Below are positions 53,409-63,933 of a DNA stretch of 64,000 nucleotides, piece after piece. Position 1 is the stretch's first letter, and every line of letters begins with the position of its first letter. The stretch lies in NCBI GenBank assembly GCA_030180075.1, contig JASNJN010000053.1:1-64000 (forward strand), in the 5' to 3' direction. Source of the DNA: Mikrocytos mackini. Lineage: Eukaryota; Endomyxa; Ascetosporea; Mikrocytida; Mikrocytiidae. A program made the translations under genes and the position numbers. The notes under the pieces are model-generated. The model was not told where the DNA came from. It was given only the letters and a program-made list of their open reading frames with translations, and ran no database searches.

Positions 53409-54833
53409 TTAATAGTTCGCATCATTAGCCCATTTTTTAGCTATTTCGAAGTTTTGTTTGACTTCCAAATTCGGTATCTCAAGATCAAACGTCCCAGCCT
53501 TTTCATCATAACTTTTAATAGTTAGTAATCCAGTTCTGTATGAATGTGCTATTCCATTATTATATTCTCCTTCTAAATATCCTTGGCTTCCAATCAACAC
53601 TCCTTTGTTGACATTTAAAATCTTTCCTGTTTCAATAAACTCTTTAAAAGTGTTTGGATATTTTAAAATACTTTCCCACTGAAAATTTGTATCCACAGTT
53701 TCCGGCCAAAAACTCTGTATTTTGCCTTCTCTAAAACACTTCCAAATTGTTTCAGAATTAAAGACGTGTATCTTTTTAGGTGTGAATCTGTACCCGCAAT
53801 ACATCTGCTTTAATGCTTCCATAGCCTTCTGCCTAATTTCTACAATACTTTTGTCTTTTATAAAATTAAGACCACATTTAACTGCATTTACATAAATACA
53901 CCTAAAATCTTCGTCAGTGAAATGTGATAAAATGTCTTTCTCTGTGAATCCAATTAAATCAGCTGTTGAAGGATGAAACGAATAATCTTTCCATCCTGTT
54001 TTTGGAGAAATTTCTTTTGCAAAGAATAAATTCGTTATCCCTGTAATAAAAATTGACTTAATGTAACCTTTTTGATTCAAATCCTTTAATATTTTGTAGA
54101 ATTCCATCACAATGCTAACATTCTTTTGTTTAATCTCTTCGTCATCGAATTCATCATCGTGAAATACAGTATCGTATTCGTCTATTAGAACTATAACTTT
54201 ATTTTCTTTGCCTTCTGAATTAACTAGTAACTCAAATACCTTTGTTAAATATGTTTCTATAGTTTTTGAGCCCTTAACTTCTTTTCTAAGTTTATCCTCT
54301 AAATCATATTTGAAAACACTTGAAGAGATCTTACCAAGTATATCCCCATAAGTTTCCTTTTCATTATATTTTGATATGGCTGCTATGAAACTTATTCTAA
54401 AAACAGGATATGTTTTCCAGTCGTATTTTACTGGCACTATTTCGTTGTTTGAATTTGCTTTTATAACTTCGCCGTTATTGTCAATATATTCACCGTTTTC
54501 ATTTTCTAAGTAATCGGTGCAAAGAGCTGTGTCTTTTAAAAGCTCTTTGACCTCTTCTCCCTTTGCGATGGCTTGTATGGTGTTAATTGTGAATGTTTTG
54601 CCCATTCTGCGGGGGCGTAGACAAGCCATGATATTTGATGATGTTAGAAAACCCATTAATTGCTTTGTTTTGTCGATGTATTGTTTCTTTTTTATTAACA
54701 TCGGCACATTTGTGTTGAAGAAAGGTGGATTCCTACCGCTAGGAGGATACTGTCTTTTGAACTCGTCGGCGTAATCTGAAATTGTGCCAATGGATTTATG
54801 TTCGCTGTTCGATGATTTAGAGTGTTTGGTCAT
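53409..54833 (-). CDS. AAA-ATPase-like protein (DUF1703/AAA-ATPase_like family), nuclease domain absent
   Basis: This 474-residue protein matches the AAA-ATPase_like family found scattered in bacteria, fungi and large-genome parasites. It opens with DEFKRQYPPSGRNPPFFNTN and IDKTKQL. The P-loop variant RPRRMGKT follows at 73-80. Walker B is VIVLIDEYD (213-221). Then come a GITNLFFAKEISPKTGW sensor-like block, a MYCGYRFTPKK motif and the closing YRTGLLTIKSYDEK with LEIPNLEVKQNFEIAKKW. Usual members then carry a PD-(D/E)XK nuclease domain; this one stops here, so it is an ATPase-only form. The patchy distribution of the family suggests horizontal transfer and mobile behaviour. An ATG at 54833 starts it; an intact frame implies recent or ongoing selection. 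Confidence 0.85.
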   Translation of the reverse strand: MTKHSKSSNSEHKSIGTISDYADEFKRQYPPSGRNPPFFNTNVPMLIKKKQYIDKTKQLMGFLTSSNIMACLRPRRMGKTFTINTIQAIAKGEEVKELLKDTALCTDYLENENGEYIDNNGEVIKANSNNEIVPVKYDWKTYPVFRISFIAAISKYNEKETYGDILGKISSSVFKYDLEDKLRKEVKGSKTIETYLTKVFELLVNSEGKENKVIVLIDEYDTVFHDDEFDDEEIKQKNVSIVMEFYKILKDLNQKGYIKSIFITGITNLFFAKEISPKTGWKDYSFHPSTADLIGFTEKDILSHFTDEDFRCIYVNAVKCGLNFIKDKSIVEIRQKAMEALKQMYCGYRFTPKKIHVFNSETIWKCFREGKIQSFWPETVDTNFQWESILKYPNTFKEFIETGKILNVNKGVLIGSQGYLEGEYNNGIAHSYRTGLLTIKSYDEKAGTFDLEIPNLEVKQNFEIAKKWANDANY

Positions 54834-54936
54834 TTTTTGAAATTTTTAAATTTTCAACAAACATAAAAAACCAACTCATGAGCGGTTAGAAGACTTCAAC
54901 AACCTCGTGTTACATAAACGAAAGTACAACTTATAA

Positions 54937-55489
54937 ATGCGATACAAAAAAATGAGTAAGGTACGTGGTGTAACCAGAACGGGGTACAAAAGGACTATTT
55001 TTTTAGGTAGTCTATCCGACCCGCTAACTTGGGAGCCCATACTACCTGACGACGTCGACGAACACTTCCTAATGTATTTATATTCAAAGAACGAATATTC
55101 TATACTCTATTTCACTCAATGACATCGTTTTTAGCGACTACAAAATGCACCTTGACGCTATACAGAGACGCCTAAGGGTTCGCTTTGGACATTACACACA
55201 AACTGAGTTTAACAAGTACAACTGCGGCTATATACTTCGTCAGAGTCGTTGTAGAGGACCCAGCAGTTGCGTAAAGTGCAGAAAGCCACTCAATAAGAAC
55301 AAAAAGATTTGCACTAATTCACTTTGTCCATTCTTTGGACAGAACTTAACATGTCCTTTGTCTCTCTTTCTACTTTACTATCCTTCTAAACTCGATAGCA
55401 GCAAAATTATACTTCCAAGCTTCTTGATTTTCATAATGATAATATCAGATGAAGAAAACAACTTGTCTCACAACCATAGTGTTTACTAA
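54937..55489 (+). pseudogene. frameshifted small zinc-finger gene, unknown
   Basis: Two frames join into one protein if a shift near 55105 is allowed. The first (from 54937) reads TIFLGSLSDPLTWEPILPDD and ends EYSILYFTQ. The second continues, before its first Met, as YSISLNDIVFSDYKMHLDAI, so coding texture extends across the break. The second part carries a zinc-ribbon-like cluster, CVKCRKPLNKNKKICTNSLC, and a Cys-containing arm before it. The tail turns hydrophobic. Either a one-base deletion (pseudogene or sequencing error) or a tiny intron is involved; a GTAAGG...AACCAG stretch at 54956-54977 is the only intron-like word. Function unknown. Confidence 0.5.
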
Positions 55490-55814
55490 GAAAAGAAAAT
55501 GTAAATAAATGAATTTAGAAAATGTTTATAGTAATACTTTAAATGAATTTCATAATTATAAGTTACAGTAGATTCTTTTGAATGACAATAATTATTAATT
55601 CGCTGTTAAATGATTGCAAATTGTTAATTTCTTTAAATAAAATAAATTTATAAAACAAACTAAATATTTATCATTGATATTTACTATTTAAACTAATCTC
55701 ACAATTGAAACAACAATGTAACAATTAAAATGGTACTTACATATTTAATAAGATAATGACACTTTAATAAAATGTATCAAAAACAATCATTTTATTTCTC
55801 TTTTTAATTAATTA
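55490..55814. other. intergenic, no gene seen
   Basis: Very AT-rich 0.3-kb spacer between convergent genes. Confidence 0.5.
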
Positions 55815-57218
55815 TTAATCTAATTTAGAGATTTCTATTTCTTTCTTATTATTATAATACATTATAAATTCTTTATTCTCACTAAAGCTTCCTACATTAC
55901 AAACTAAAACTTCTCCATATTCATATTTAAAAGCTTCCAAACTTTTTTCTTGTAAAAGTAATAAATTTGGCAAAGGATAAATATATCTTTGAAGTTCTTC
56001 TGCACTTTTTTCTTCTTCAAAAAAGTTAAAGTTCTTTTGTTCAATTAAAAGCTTTATAAAGTGTTTTTCTATTTCAACTTTTTGTAAGTCCGGTTTTAGA
56101 ATGGATTTGTTTACTATTAAATCAAAACATTGTTTGTTATAAAAGCAAATTTCTTCTTTAAATATTTTGCTTTGTTTATCAATTAAAAATCTGTGTAAGT
56201 TTTCTGTAGAAAGAATATAAACGTTTAAACCTTCCCAACTTTCTTTTACAAATTTAGCTTTGATTTCTTCTTCGTTGTAAACATGGTTTTTGTTATTCTG
56301 CAAAGAAATGTAAACAGACGACAAAGTATGCGTTTCATTGTGTTGTAAAGCTAAGTATACTTTCTCTATTGTTTTCCTTAAAGAAATTATACATTCATTT
56401 TGTAAAGAAACATCGCCAAAGAACATAAATATTTCTTCACTTTCATCATTAACATCTTTATTTAAAGCGTTTGGCTCATTTTGATGTTTTGCGGATTTGC
56501 TTACCAAATTATCCAAATAGCTTTCTTCTTTTTGTATTTTTAATTTATTGAAATAAATCTTCGCTTCTCTTGCTAGTTTTAAATCTTCAAAGTGTTTAAG
56601 TGATTCTGATCTGGGTTCCAAAGGTAAATTACTGAAAGACTTAACTAGGAAAGTGACTGTGTTTTGCTCGTCGTGTTCTATACGCCCGCAACAAAGCACA
56701 ATTGAATTTGGAAGAACAAATGCGTTCTCAAAAGAAGTAGAAGAAAGGATTTTAAGTGTAATTGAACCAGAGAAGTCTTCTAAAGTGTAAATGTTGGATT
56801 TGAAGGATAAGTAACCAAAAATGAAGTTTAGTTCGGATTCCTGCGCTTGTGTCTTTGTGTATAGTTGGTTTACATGCGTAGTCTTTATAAGGCTCCTTTT
56901 TAAAAGACTGTGTAGGAGAGAGTAGTAGATTTTAATGTAGTCCTGTTTGATCATTGTACGCGGACGAATTAAAACGCGCTCTACTTTGGAGTGTGTCTTG
57001 CTTAACATCTCAATATGACGCTCCATGTCTTCAAAAGTGATGGAAACATTCTCTATCGAAGAAAATGACTCCAGTAATTTCTCGACAAAGCTGTCCATTG
57101 CCGTATGAGACAAACTATCAATCTGCTTCATTAGTAGAGTTAGAGCAGGCTTTGATAAGCTTAGCCCAGTGAGACTGAACATCTGGTTGATCTCTGAAAT
57201 GGAAAATTTGCCTTCCAT
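55815..57218 (-). CDS. DPB2: DNA polymerase epsilon subunit B (Dpb2/POLE2)
   Basis: This 467-residue protein is the second subunit of the leading-strand polymerase, which links the catalytic subunit to GINS. The N-terminal helical domain (1-75) fits the subunit's N-terminal fold (ALTLLMKQIDSLSHTAMDSF). The OB fold follows: IFGYLSFKSNIYTLEDFSGS (about 132-151), then SFENAFVLPNSIVLCCGRIE. The inactive calcineurin-like phosphoesterase domain shows FGDVSLQNECIISLRKTIE in place of the family's SDVWLD, and ends in the diagnostic IYPLPNLLLLQEKSLEAFKY and VCNVGSFSENKEFIMYYNNK, matching HPMPDLLVLAD and NPGSF-x-VY. It is slightly shorter than yeast and human forms. A single frame starts from an ATG at 57218. 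Confidence 0.88.
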   Translation of the reverse strand: MEGKFSISEINQMFSLTGLSLSKPALTLLMKQIDSLSHTAMDSFVEKLLESFSSIENVSITFEDMERHIEMLSKTHSKVERVLIRPRTMIKQDYIKIYYSLLHSLLKRSLIKTTHVNQLYTKTQAQESELNFIFGYLSFKSNIYTLEDFSGSITLKILSSTSFENAFVLPNSIVLCCGRIEHDEQNTVTFLVKSFSNLPLEPRSESLKHFEDLKLAREAKIYFNKLKIQKEESYLDNLVSKSAKHQNEPNALNKDVNDESEEIFMFFGDVSLQNECIISLRKTIEKVYLALQHNETHTLSSVYISLQNNKNHVYNEEEIKAKFVKESWEGLNVYILSTENLHRFLIDKQSKIFKEEICFYNKQCFDLIVNKSILKPDLQKVEIEKHFIKLLIEQKNFNFFEEEKSAEELQRYIYPLPNLLLLQEKSLEAFKYEYGEVLVCNVGSFSENKEFIMYYNNKKEIEISKLD

Positions 57219-57705
57219 GAAATTTTATGAGTCAGTTTTATGTTTAAAAATCAAAAGCATTTATAAAAAAGAATACAGCCATTGAAATTGTTGTTAAATA
57301 AGTTGCTGACCATTTAAGAGCTATGGTTCTAAAAAATATACAATATCTAATAGTAAAATTTTAAATATTAAACTTTCATTTTGAGGATTACAATCTCGGC
57401 CATTGGCTTAGATCACGTGTAGTATCTGTTCAGAATAGTTTGATCGCTATTCATTGGTGTCTTTGACATCAAGCAATCAAAAGAATTTAGACCTTATCCT
57501 AATTATCGGAAAATGTTTCGATTTAGGATGATTTATAGGTTTTTTGGGAGATTTTATTTTCCACGACGAAAATTGAAAATTTTTGAAGTGGAAATAAACT
57601 ACGCCGACGTATGTTGGTTTTTAATTAATTTAAAACACAATTTTGGGGTTGGATTTTTATTTACTGCTTTCGTTCGACAAGTTTTCTTTATAAATTGTAC
57701 TTTTT
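57219..57705. other. intergenic, no gene seen
   Basis: AT-rich spacer upstream of Dpb2; a 71-codon plus-strand frame at 57513 overlaps the following palindrome and has no features. Confidence 0.5.
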
Positions 57706-57734
57706 CTATTTTCAAATTTAAAATTTGAAAATAG
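57706..57734. repeat. perfect 14-bp hairpin palindrome
   Basis: CTATTTTCAAATTT and its exact complement flank a single A at 57720. AT-only stem; possibly a transposon end or cruciform. Confidence 0.8.
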
Positions 57735-57869
57735 AGGAAACCCTGGATATAAGAAAATTCCTATAAGAAAGTGTGCTTATAGTCACCAAAAAACAGCCCA
57801 AAAATGCCCAAAAACACCAAAATTCAAAAAATTATTTTTCGAACGAGACCATAATTTGGTCCAAATTTT

Positions 57870-57902
57870 ATATATGAGTTGTTTTGTTTCAAAATGAGTC
57901 CA
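57870..57902. repeat. left end of the ATGAGTTGTTTTG MITE family
   Basis: TATATGAGTTGTTTTGTTTC with a following AAAATGAGTCC matches the inner element of 37158-37402. No right end is seen before the next repeat, so this is a truncated copy. Confidence 0.65.
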
Positions 57903-58067
57903 AAACGTATTTTTTGTATTTCCCAAATCCTTTTCATAAATTCTAGTAAGCATTATATTTTAATAAGNATTTATGAAAATATAATGCTTACTAGAATTTA
58001 TGAAAAGGATTTGGGAAATACAAAAAATACGTTTCATAAATTCTAGTAAGCATTATATTTTAATAAG
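57903..58067. repeat. 59-bp perfect inverted repeat plus 33-bp direct copy around an N
   Basis: The arms 57903-57961 and 57976-58034 are exact reverse complements around a short centre containing an N at 57968. Bases 58035-58067 then repeat 57935-57967 exactly in the forward direction. This pattern fits a fold-back template switch or a chimeric assembly join. Confidence 0.95.
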
Positions 58068-58145
58068 TGGTTCGAATATGTATCCAGTTGCGGCTATATA
58101 AATTCTAAAAAAATTTTCTTTTGTTTTTTAAATTTTAAATTTTAG

Positions 58146-59786
58146 ATGCCACGAAAAACACTCATAGTGACGAAACCCAGAAGCGCCTCCCCCATTAAAA
58201 AGCAACTAATTAGGAAACAACCTAATTTAAGCCTCCTATGTTCACACAATTCCAAATCACATTTTTGTTCCAAAGTTAAACTTAAGACTAAGACAATCCT
58301 AAATGTAGNAGAAAAATTCAACAAAATCAATTCTGTAAAAGCACAAAACCAAATTTTATTAACATTAATAACACTCACAAAATCAAAACAGAAAAAGAAC
58401 AAATCAACCAATAATTATCACATAACAAACAATAATAACGAATATATAAAAGTATGCCTTCAAACCTTTTTGGCAATATTCAACATATCAAAGAATCGTC
58501 ATAAAACACTTCTTAAATTAAAAAATAGCCCATATAATCAAAATCAAAATAACTGGGGAGGCGAACGAATTTCACTTAAAAAAGAAATTATAAAACAAAA
58601 AATTAAAATGTACATCAATAGTATCCCCAAAGAAGAAAGCCATTATGGACGAAACAAAAAAGAAAATAACAATCGCCAATTTTTACCTGCAACTTTATCT
58701 ATATTTAGTTTATATAAAGAATTTCTAAACAAGAATGAAAATAATATTGATTGTTCGTACTGGGTATTTTATTCAGTCTTCCACAAGCACTTTAATTTAA
58801 GTTTTAAAATGCCCAGGACGGACATATGCGACAAATGCTTCAAAATTAATACTTCAATTGGTAAAGCAAAGAATAAAACATCAAGGAAAAATCTGAAAAA
58901 TGAATTGAGAATTCACATTGACAATGCGTGTGTCTTTTATGATCGCCTTAATAAGAAGTATAGTGAAGAAGAGCTGGTTGTAAACTTCGATTTTATGAAG
59001 AATCTTGGTGTTCCGAAGTTAAGTATAAACAGTGCTTATTATTCTCGCCAAATCAACATCTATGTGTTTGGGATTGTGTTGAAGAAGGGTAAGTCTGAAG
59101 ATCCTGTTTTCTATTCTTGGAATGAATGCCTGTTTAAGAAAGACTCAAATAGCGTAGCTTCAGTTGTTTTCCATTTTTTAAAAAATAAAATTTCTCAAGA
59201 AAAAAAGGTGTTGCACTTGTTCAGCGACGCGGCCCCTGGACAGAACAGGAATTTCTCTATGATGAAAATGCTGATCTTATACACATGTCGTTATGACAAG
59301 AAGGTGATCTTCACCTTCCCAGAGCGAGGCCACAGCTATATGCCCGCCGACAGAAAGTTCGGAATACTAGAGAGAGAATTGAGAAAACACGAAACCATTT
59401 TGACAGAAGAAGATTACAAAGAAATTATGAGTGTGAAATACAACACAGTGTTTGGTTTTGAAGATGGCCTAAGATTATACAATTGGAAACTTGTGGGACA
59501 TACTATATTTACCCAAATGCAGAGACAAGTCAGGATTACGAGAGTCAAAGAAATTGAAATAACAAGCAACCGTGTGGTTTTCAGGGAGAATATAGGATCT
59601 ACAGGCAAGATATTTGATATAAAGGGTTTTAAAACGCAATTCAAGGAGCTTTACCCTACAACTCTGGTTATTGAAACAAAAGATTGTGCAGACAAAATAA
59701 AGGACATAGAAAAACTATACAAAACGATTGGATTGGAAGGTAATGAAAAGGTGGTACAATTTCTAGCAACTATAAAGAGAGTATAA
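58146..59786 (+). CDS. DUF7869-like transposase-family protein
   Basis: This 546-codon frame (one ambiguous base at 58310) encodes a protein of the DUF7869 type, abundant in insects and other invertebrates and probably a transposase derivative. In order: a basic, low-complexity N-terminus; FLAIFNISKNRHKTLLKLKN (about 110-130); NWGGERISLKKEI; SHYGRNKKENNNRQFLPATL; a CxxC in TDICDKCFKI (about 225-234); VNFDFMKNLGVPKLS with Asp (about 281); LHLFSDAAPGQNRNFSMMKM (about 355-374) with Asp; and FPERGHSYMPADRKFGILER (about 389-408), with possible catalytic Glu after it. The order Asp, Asp, Glu with beta-strand context is compatible with an RNase H-like DDE core, though this is inference. A broken paralogue lies at 4690-6046. 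No terminal repeats were recognised around it. Confidence 0.75.
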   Translation: MPRKTLIVTKPRSASPIKKQLIRKQPNLSLLCSHNSKSHFCSKVKLKTKTILNVXEKFNKINSVKAQNQILLTLITLTKSKQKKNKSTNNYHITNNNNEYIKVCLQTFLAIFNISKNRHKTLLKLKNSPYNQNQNNWGGERISLKKEIIKQKIKMYINSIPKEESHYGRNKKENNNRQFLPATLSIFSLYKEFLNKNENNIDCSYWVFYSVFHKHFNLSFKMPRTDICDKCFKINTSIGKAKNKTSRKNLKNELRIHIDNACVFYDRLNKKYSEEELVVNFDFMKNLGVPKLSINSAYYSRQINIYVFGIVLKKGKSEDPVFYSWNECLFKKDSNSVASVVFHFLKNKISQEKKVLHLFSDAAPGQNRNFSMMKMLILYTCRYDKKVIFTFPERGHSYMPADRKFGILERELRKHETILTEEDYKEIMSVKYNTVFGFEDGLRLYNWKLVGHTIFTQMQRQVRITRVKEIEITSNRVVFRENIGSTGKIFDIKGFKTQFKELYPTTLVIETKDCADKIKDIEKLYKTIGLEGNEKVVQFLATIKRV

Positions 59787-61830
59787 TTACACTACAGACT
59801 AGTTAAGTATTTAAATTATACTATATTAAGCAATGCATCTTTAAATTTATATTTATTACTTGTCTTATTTATTTACCATTAAATCAAAAAATAAATTAAT
59901 CAATTTAAATCTCCTAGTTTAAAACACATTAATTATTTTCAAGTATCTTTATAATTACTTTTTCTTCTATATGATGTGTCGATTAAATAGATTGTTTAAG
60001 GCTAAGGAATTCCCATTGTCAGTACTTTTCATTTACGTTCCAATTAAAGTCTAGATTTATTCCCGTTCTAAATAATCCTTAAGTTAAATCATAAGATTCC
60101 TTTAATTTGTATATAAAATTACGTTCTTCAGCGATGGCCAAGGGCGCGTACAAAGATCATGAAAATGTTTCTTTCCAAAGACCTTATATCTGAAGTCGCT
60201 AAATGCTCAATTTCGCGATTAATTTATTCCCTTCTGTATATGATTAATTCATGAAACAACGTCCTATGTTTACATTTAGAAATTGCTGTTGGTGTTCTTT
60301 GAATATGATTGGTAAGGAAGGGTTGTATCAAGAATCATCGAAAATATCATGTTACCCCACAGTCATCTATTTGTCAAATGAAACTCATTAAATGAATAGA
60401 TAGTTGCTCATTTAATACCACATTTCCCTTCTATTAAATAACAATTCACCGTGTAACATGTTTATCTGCTGATAATTTTAATTTCATATAAACCGTAAGT
60501 ATAACGAGGTACTATCTGGAAGAAATATATAAACATCGTCCTGGCGTATTAAATAACGGTTTTTGTTGTAGGCTTCTAATTTGAGTTTGTTGAATGGGTG
60601 TCAGCCCCGGTTATAGTGAGATGAATTACCATTTCTTGTGTTATCATGAAACTTTACAAGGATAATACGAAGTCACTTTTTATTATCAAACTAACTGACA
60701 AATCATACGTTTTCGTTATTGGTGATTTTTAACTCTTCCCTATTTCCTGTCAAGATTCGTGAATATCATTTTAAATTTCCATTTCTTTATGTTTAGAAGT
60801 TACATGACTTCGTTATTTGTGGCTTATCATCATTCAAACTGGATTTATAACAATGTCCCAAAACGTGTTGATTATACGAATCAATACACCCCTCATCTGA
60901 ATCATTTCGAGATATAACTTTACTCTATAAATGCCCAGCAGCTCGCAGCCGAGAGTTTCAACTATATGGTGAAGAATTCGAACTTGACCATTAGAACAGG
61001 TGCAGTGGAACCATAAACGTACTTGTCGTATTAACCACGAGGACATGTAGTTGTTAGTATTAAAACTCTTCAACCTACTATCTTTGTCCCAATTCTGTGA
61101 AACATGAGGCTAATATACAATGTAATATGTAGAGTGTATTTCGTTTTCCCGGCCGTTGCGTCCATGTTTCCATATAAATCTCCATCCCATTGAGAGTGAA
61201 TTTTTGCTCTGTAGTACTAAAATACTCATGATTCAGCGTTCTATGACTTAAAACTGAGCAATAGAAACTTATGATTGTCTTATATTTTATGATGTCATTG
61301 AACTTTTTTTGTTAAGTTTAAGTGTTTCAATTTGTTTCCAAAGTCGCTATTCTTGGCATGTATGTTAACACATTTGTAGAACATTTGTCAACGTTTTCAG
61401 CTGTATTCCTCACAGGTGTCATTTTGAGTCAGTATAAATCAAGCCATATGGTCTAGAATTCTCTAATGTTATAACGTAGCTATTCTTGGGCCTGGGAGTA
61501 GTTCAGGCTGTACAAATATAAATCTAACATCTCAGAATCAAATTATTTTTGTTATAGCTACTGTGTTGCTGAAAGAAGTTAACTATGTGATATTTTATAT
61601 GAATTTCACTACATATCATTCAGGTATGTAATCCGGAAGCCTGCAATTGCGAAGAAATTCCCTTTAACTTTTCAAAAGTTAAAAATTAAAATTGTTTAGG
61701 CTAGTTAACTTGTTATCATGGGTGCTAAACAAGTGTTTTCCCGTGTATTAAGAGTAGAAAGTCTCGTAAACATCATACAATAGCAAAATTCAATTGTATA
61801 AGCGTTTATAACAAAGGTAGCCTAGGTCAT
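59787..61830. other. non-coding AT-rich stretch
   Basis: A 2-kb gap without supported genes, RNA genes or repeat ends. One minus-strand frame (60834-61073) has no signature. Confidence 0.5.
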
Positions 61831-62989
61831 GCCTATTTCATCAAGAGATATTGTTTTAATGATCTTTAAAACCTTATTTTTTAGCAGGCTCCTGATATAT
61901 GGTTAATTTTCATTATATTTGGTGTTTCCGGCATATTGCTACAATTTGTTCATATTTGTCTGTTTTTAAAAAATTAAATTTTGCATTCAAAAACTTTTCT
62001 TATTTATTAATACTAGGGGATACACCAACTCACATAGACATGGCATATTTTAGAGGAAATCACTTTTTTAATATATAATAAGTAAACATGTATATTTACT
62101 TGACATGTAGATCTCAAGCTCATAAACAGCAAGCTGGTCTCGGTTTTCAATTTATTTTGGTCGGGTTCCATAAATTTCTGAGAAGCGACGGTTATTTAAA
62201 GCTGAAAATAAGGCGAAAATCAAAATGAAGATTATTTTTGAAAATTTTCAAAAAGTGGATAGAAGGTCAGCATTAAGAACAGCTAAAAATCAACATAAGT
62301 CATTTTTAGCTGATTTAGACCCTTTCGTTTGCAAAAGTGATTTCCTCTAAAATATGTAATTTCTCACATAGGGGCACATACAACACTTTAAGCGTCTTGC
62401 GACGGTGCTTATCGATTTATGGCAACTTACGCCGCCCCTATTGACCCCCATAAGAACTAAAGAATACTCATACCACTTCACAGCAACTGTACCTGGGTTC
62501 TATGAACAGAACATCACCATGGCGTCTTGATAACCCCATTGGAAACCGTCGTTTTCACCAAGAATCTATTAATATAATCAGACAGGGTAAACAACGAAGT
62601 ATTACATCAGCTGTACTACCACTTCGAGATTAAGTCGTTTGTACAGAATAAGGCCCGGTCTATACAACTTTAGTGGGAAATTTTATGAAAAAGGAATACT
62701 AGAAGATATAAATACCCAACCGTTGAAATTTTCTATCAACTTAACTCGGAATCTTTTATTGGCGCAAATACACTATTCTATTGCTTTTGGCTTTATAGTA
62801 TAAAGGTAGTATAAAGGTCACATTAATTTACAGGATGTTTTGGTGAATTTAGACGGTCCTGGCTTGAAATAGTTCTTCGCTTACACCTTTTATAGAAATA
62901 TAAATGGAGAGATGTATGGGTTGTGTGGAATACGTATTTATATTTGACAAGAAATTTATGTAGTTGAAGTGTTGACAATAATTAAATTA
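61831..62989. repeat. left arm of a 2.1-kb palindrome
   Basis: This arm matches 63111-63933 in reverse orientation almost base for base, apart from a 326-bp insertion at 62037-62362. Homology fades at the outer edge (GCCTATTTCATCAAGAG here against GTCTATTTTATCAAGAG there). No coding potential. Confidence 0.95.
62037..62362. mobile_element. 326-bp hAT-like MITE inside the palindrome arm
   Basis: Near its ends it carries inverted CATATTTTAGAGGAAATCAC followed by TTTT. It is flanked by identical CTCACATA 8-mers (62029-62036 and 62363-62370). The other palindrome arm has a single CTCACATA joined directly to GGGGC, the empty site. So this is a clean transposon insertion with an 8-bp target duplication, made after the palindrome formed. 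Confidence 0.93.
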
Positions 62990-63110
62990 AGTTATTTAAA
63001 CAAGTTCGGGGAAACGGAATATATTATTAATTATTAAAATTTTATAAAAATAATTACTGTCCAAATACATAATTCATTTGACAATATAAAATTAAAATAG
63101 CTATTCACAT
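62990..63110. other. palindrome spacer
   Basis: About 120 bases of unpaired AT-rich sequence between the arms. Confidence 0.85.
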
Positions 63111-63933
63111 AATTTAATTATTGTCAACACTTCAACTACATAAATTTCTTGTCAAATATAAATACGTATTCCACACAACCCATACATCTCTCCATTTATA
63201 TTTCTATAAAAGGTGTAAGCGAAGAACTATTTCAAGCCAGGACCGTCTAAATTCACCAAAACATCCTGTAAATTAATGTGACCTTTATACTACCTTTATA
63301 CTATAAAGCCAAAAGCAATAGAATAGTGTATTTGCGCCAATAAAAGATTCCGAGTTAAGTTGATAGAAAATTTCAACGGTTGGGTATTTATATCTTCTAG
63401 TATTCCTTTTTCATAAAATTTCCCACTAAAGTTGTATAGACCGGGCCTTATTCTGTACAAACGACTTAATCTCGAAGTGGTAGTACAGCTGATGTAATAC
63501 TTCGTTGTTTACCCTGTCTGATTATATTAATAGATTCTTGGTGAAAACGACGGTTTCCAATGGGGTTATCAAGACGCCATGGTGATGTTCTGTTCATAGA
63601 ACCCAGGTACAGTTGCTGTGAAGTGGTATGAGTATTCTTTAGTTCTTATGGGGGTCAATAGGGGCGGCGTAAGTTGCCATAAATCGATAAGCACCGTCGC
63701 AAGACGCTTAAAGTGTTGTATATGCCCCTATGTGAGTTGGTGTATCCCCTAGTATTAATAAATAAGAAAAGTTTTTGAATGCAAAATTTAATTTTTTAAA
63801 AACAGACAAATATGAACAAATTGTAGCAATATGCCGGAAACACCAAATATAATGAAAATTAACCATATATCAGGAGCCTGCTAAAAATAAGGTTTTAAAG
63901 ATCATTAAAACAATATCTCTTGATAAAATAGAC
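63111..63933. repeat. right arm of the 2.1-kb palindrome
   Basis: Reverse complement of the left arm without the MITE. Single-base differences (for example CATATACAAC against CACATACAAC beside the insertion site) show that it is a real second copy. Confidence 0.95.
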
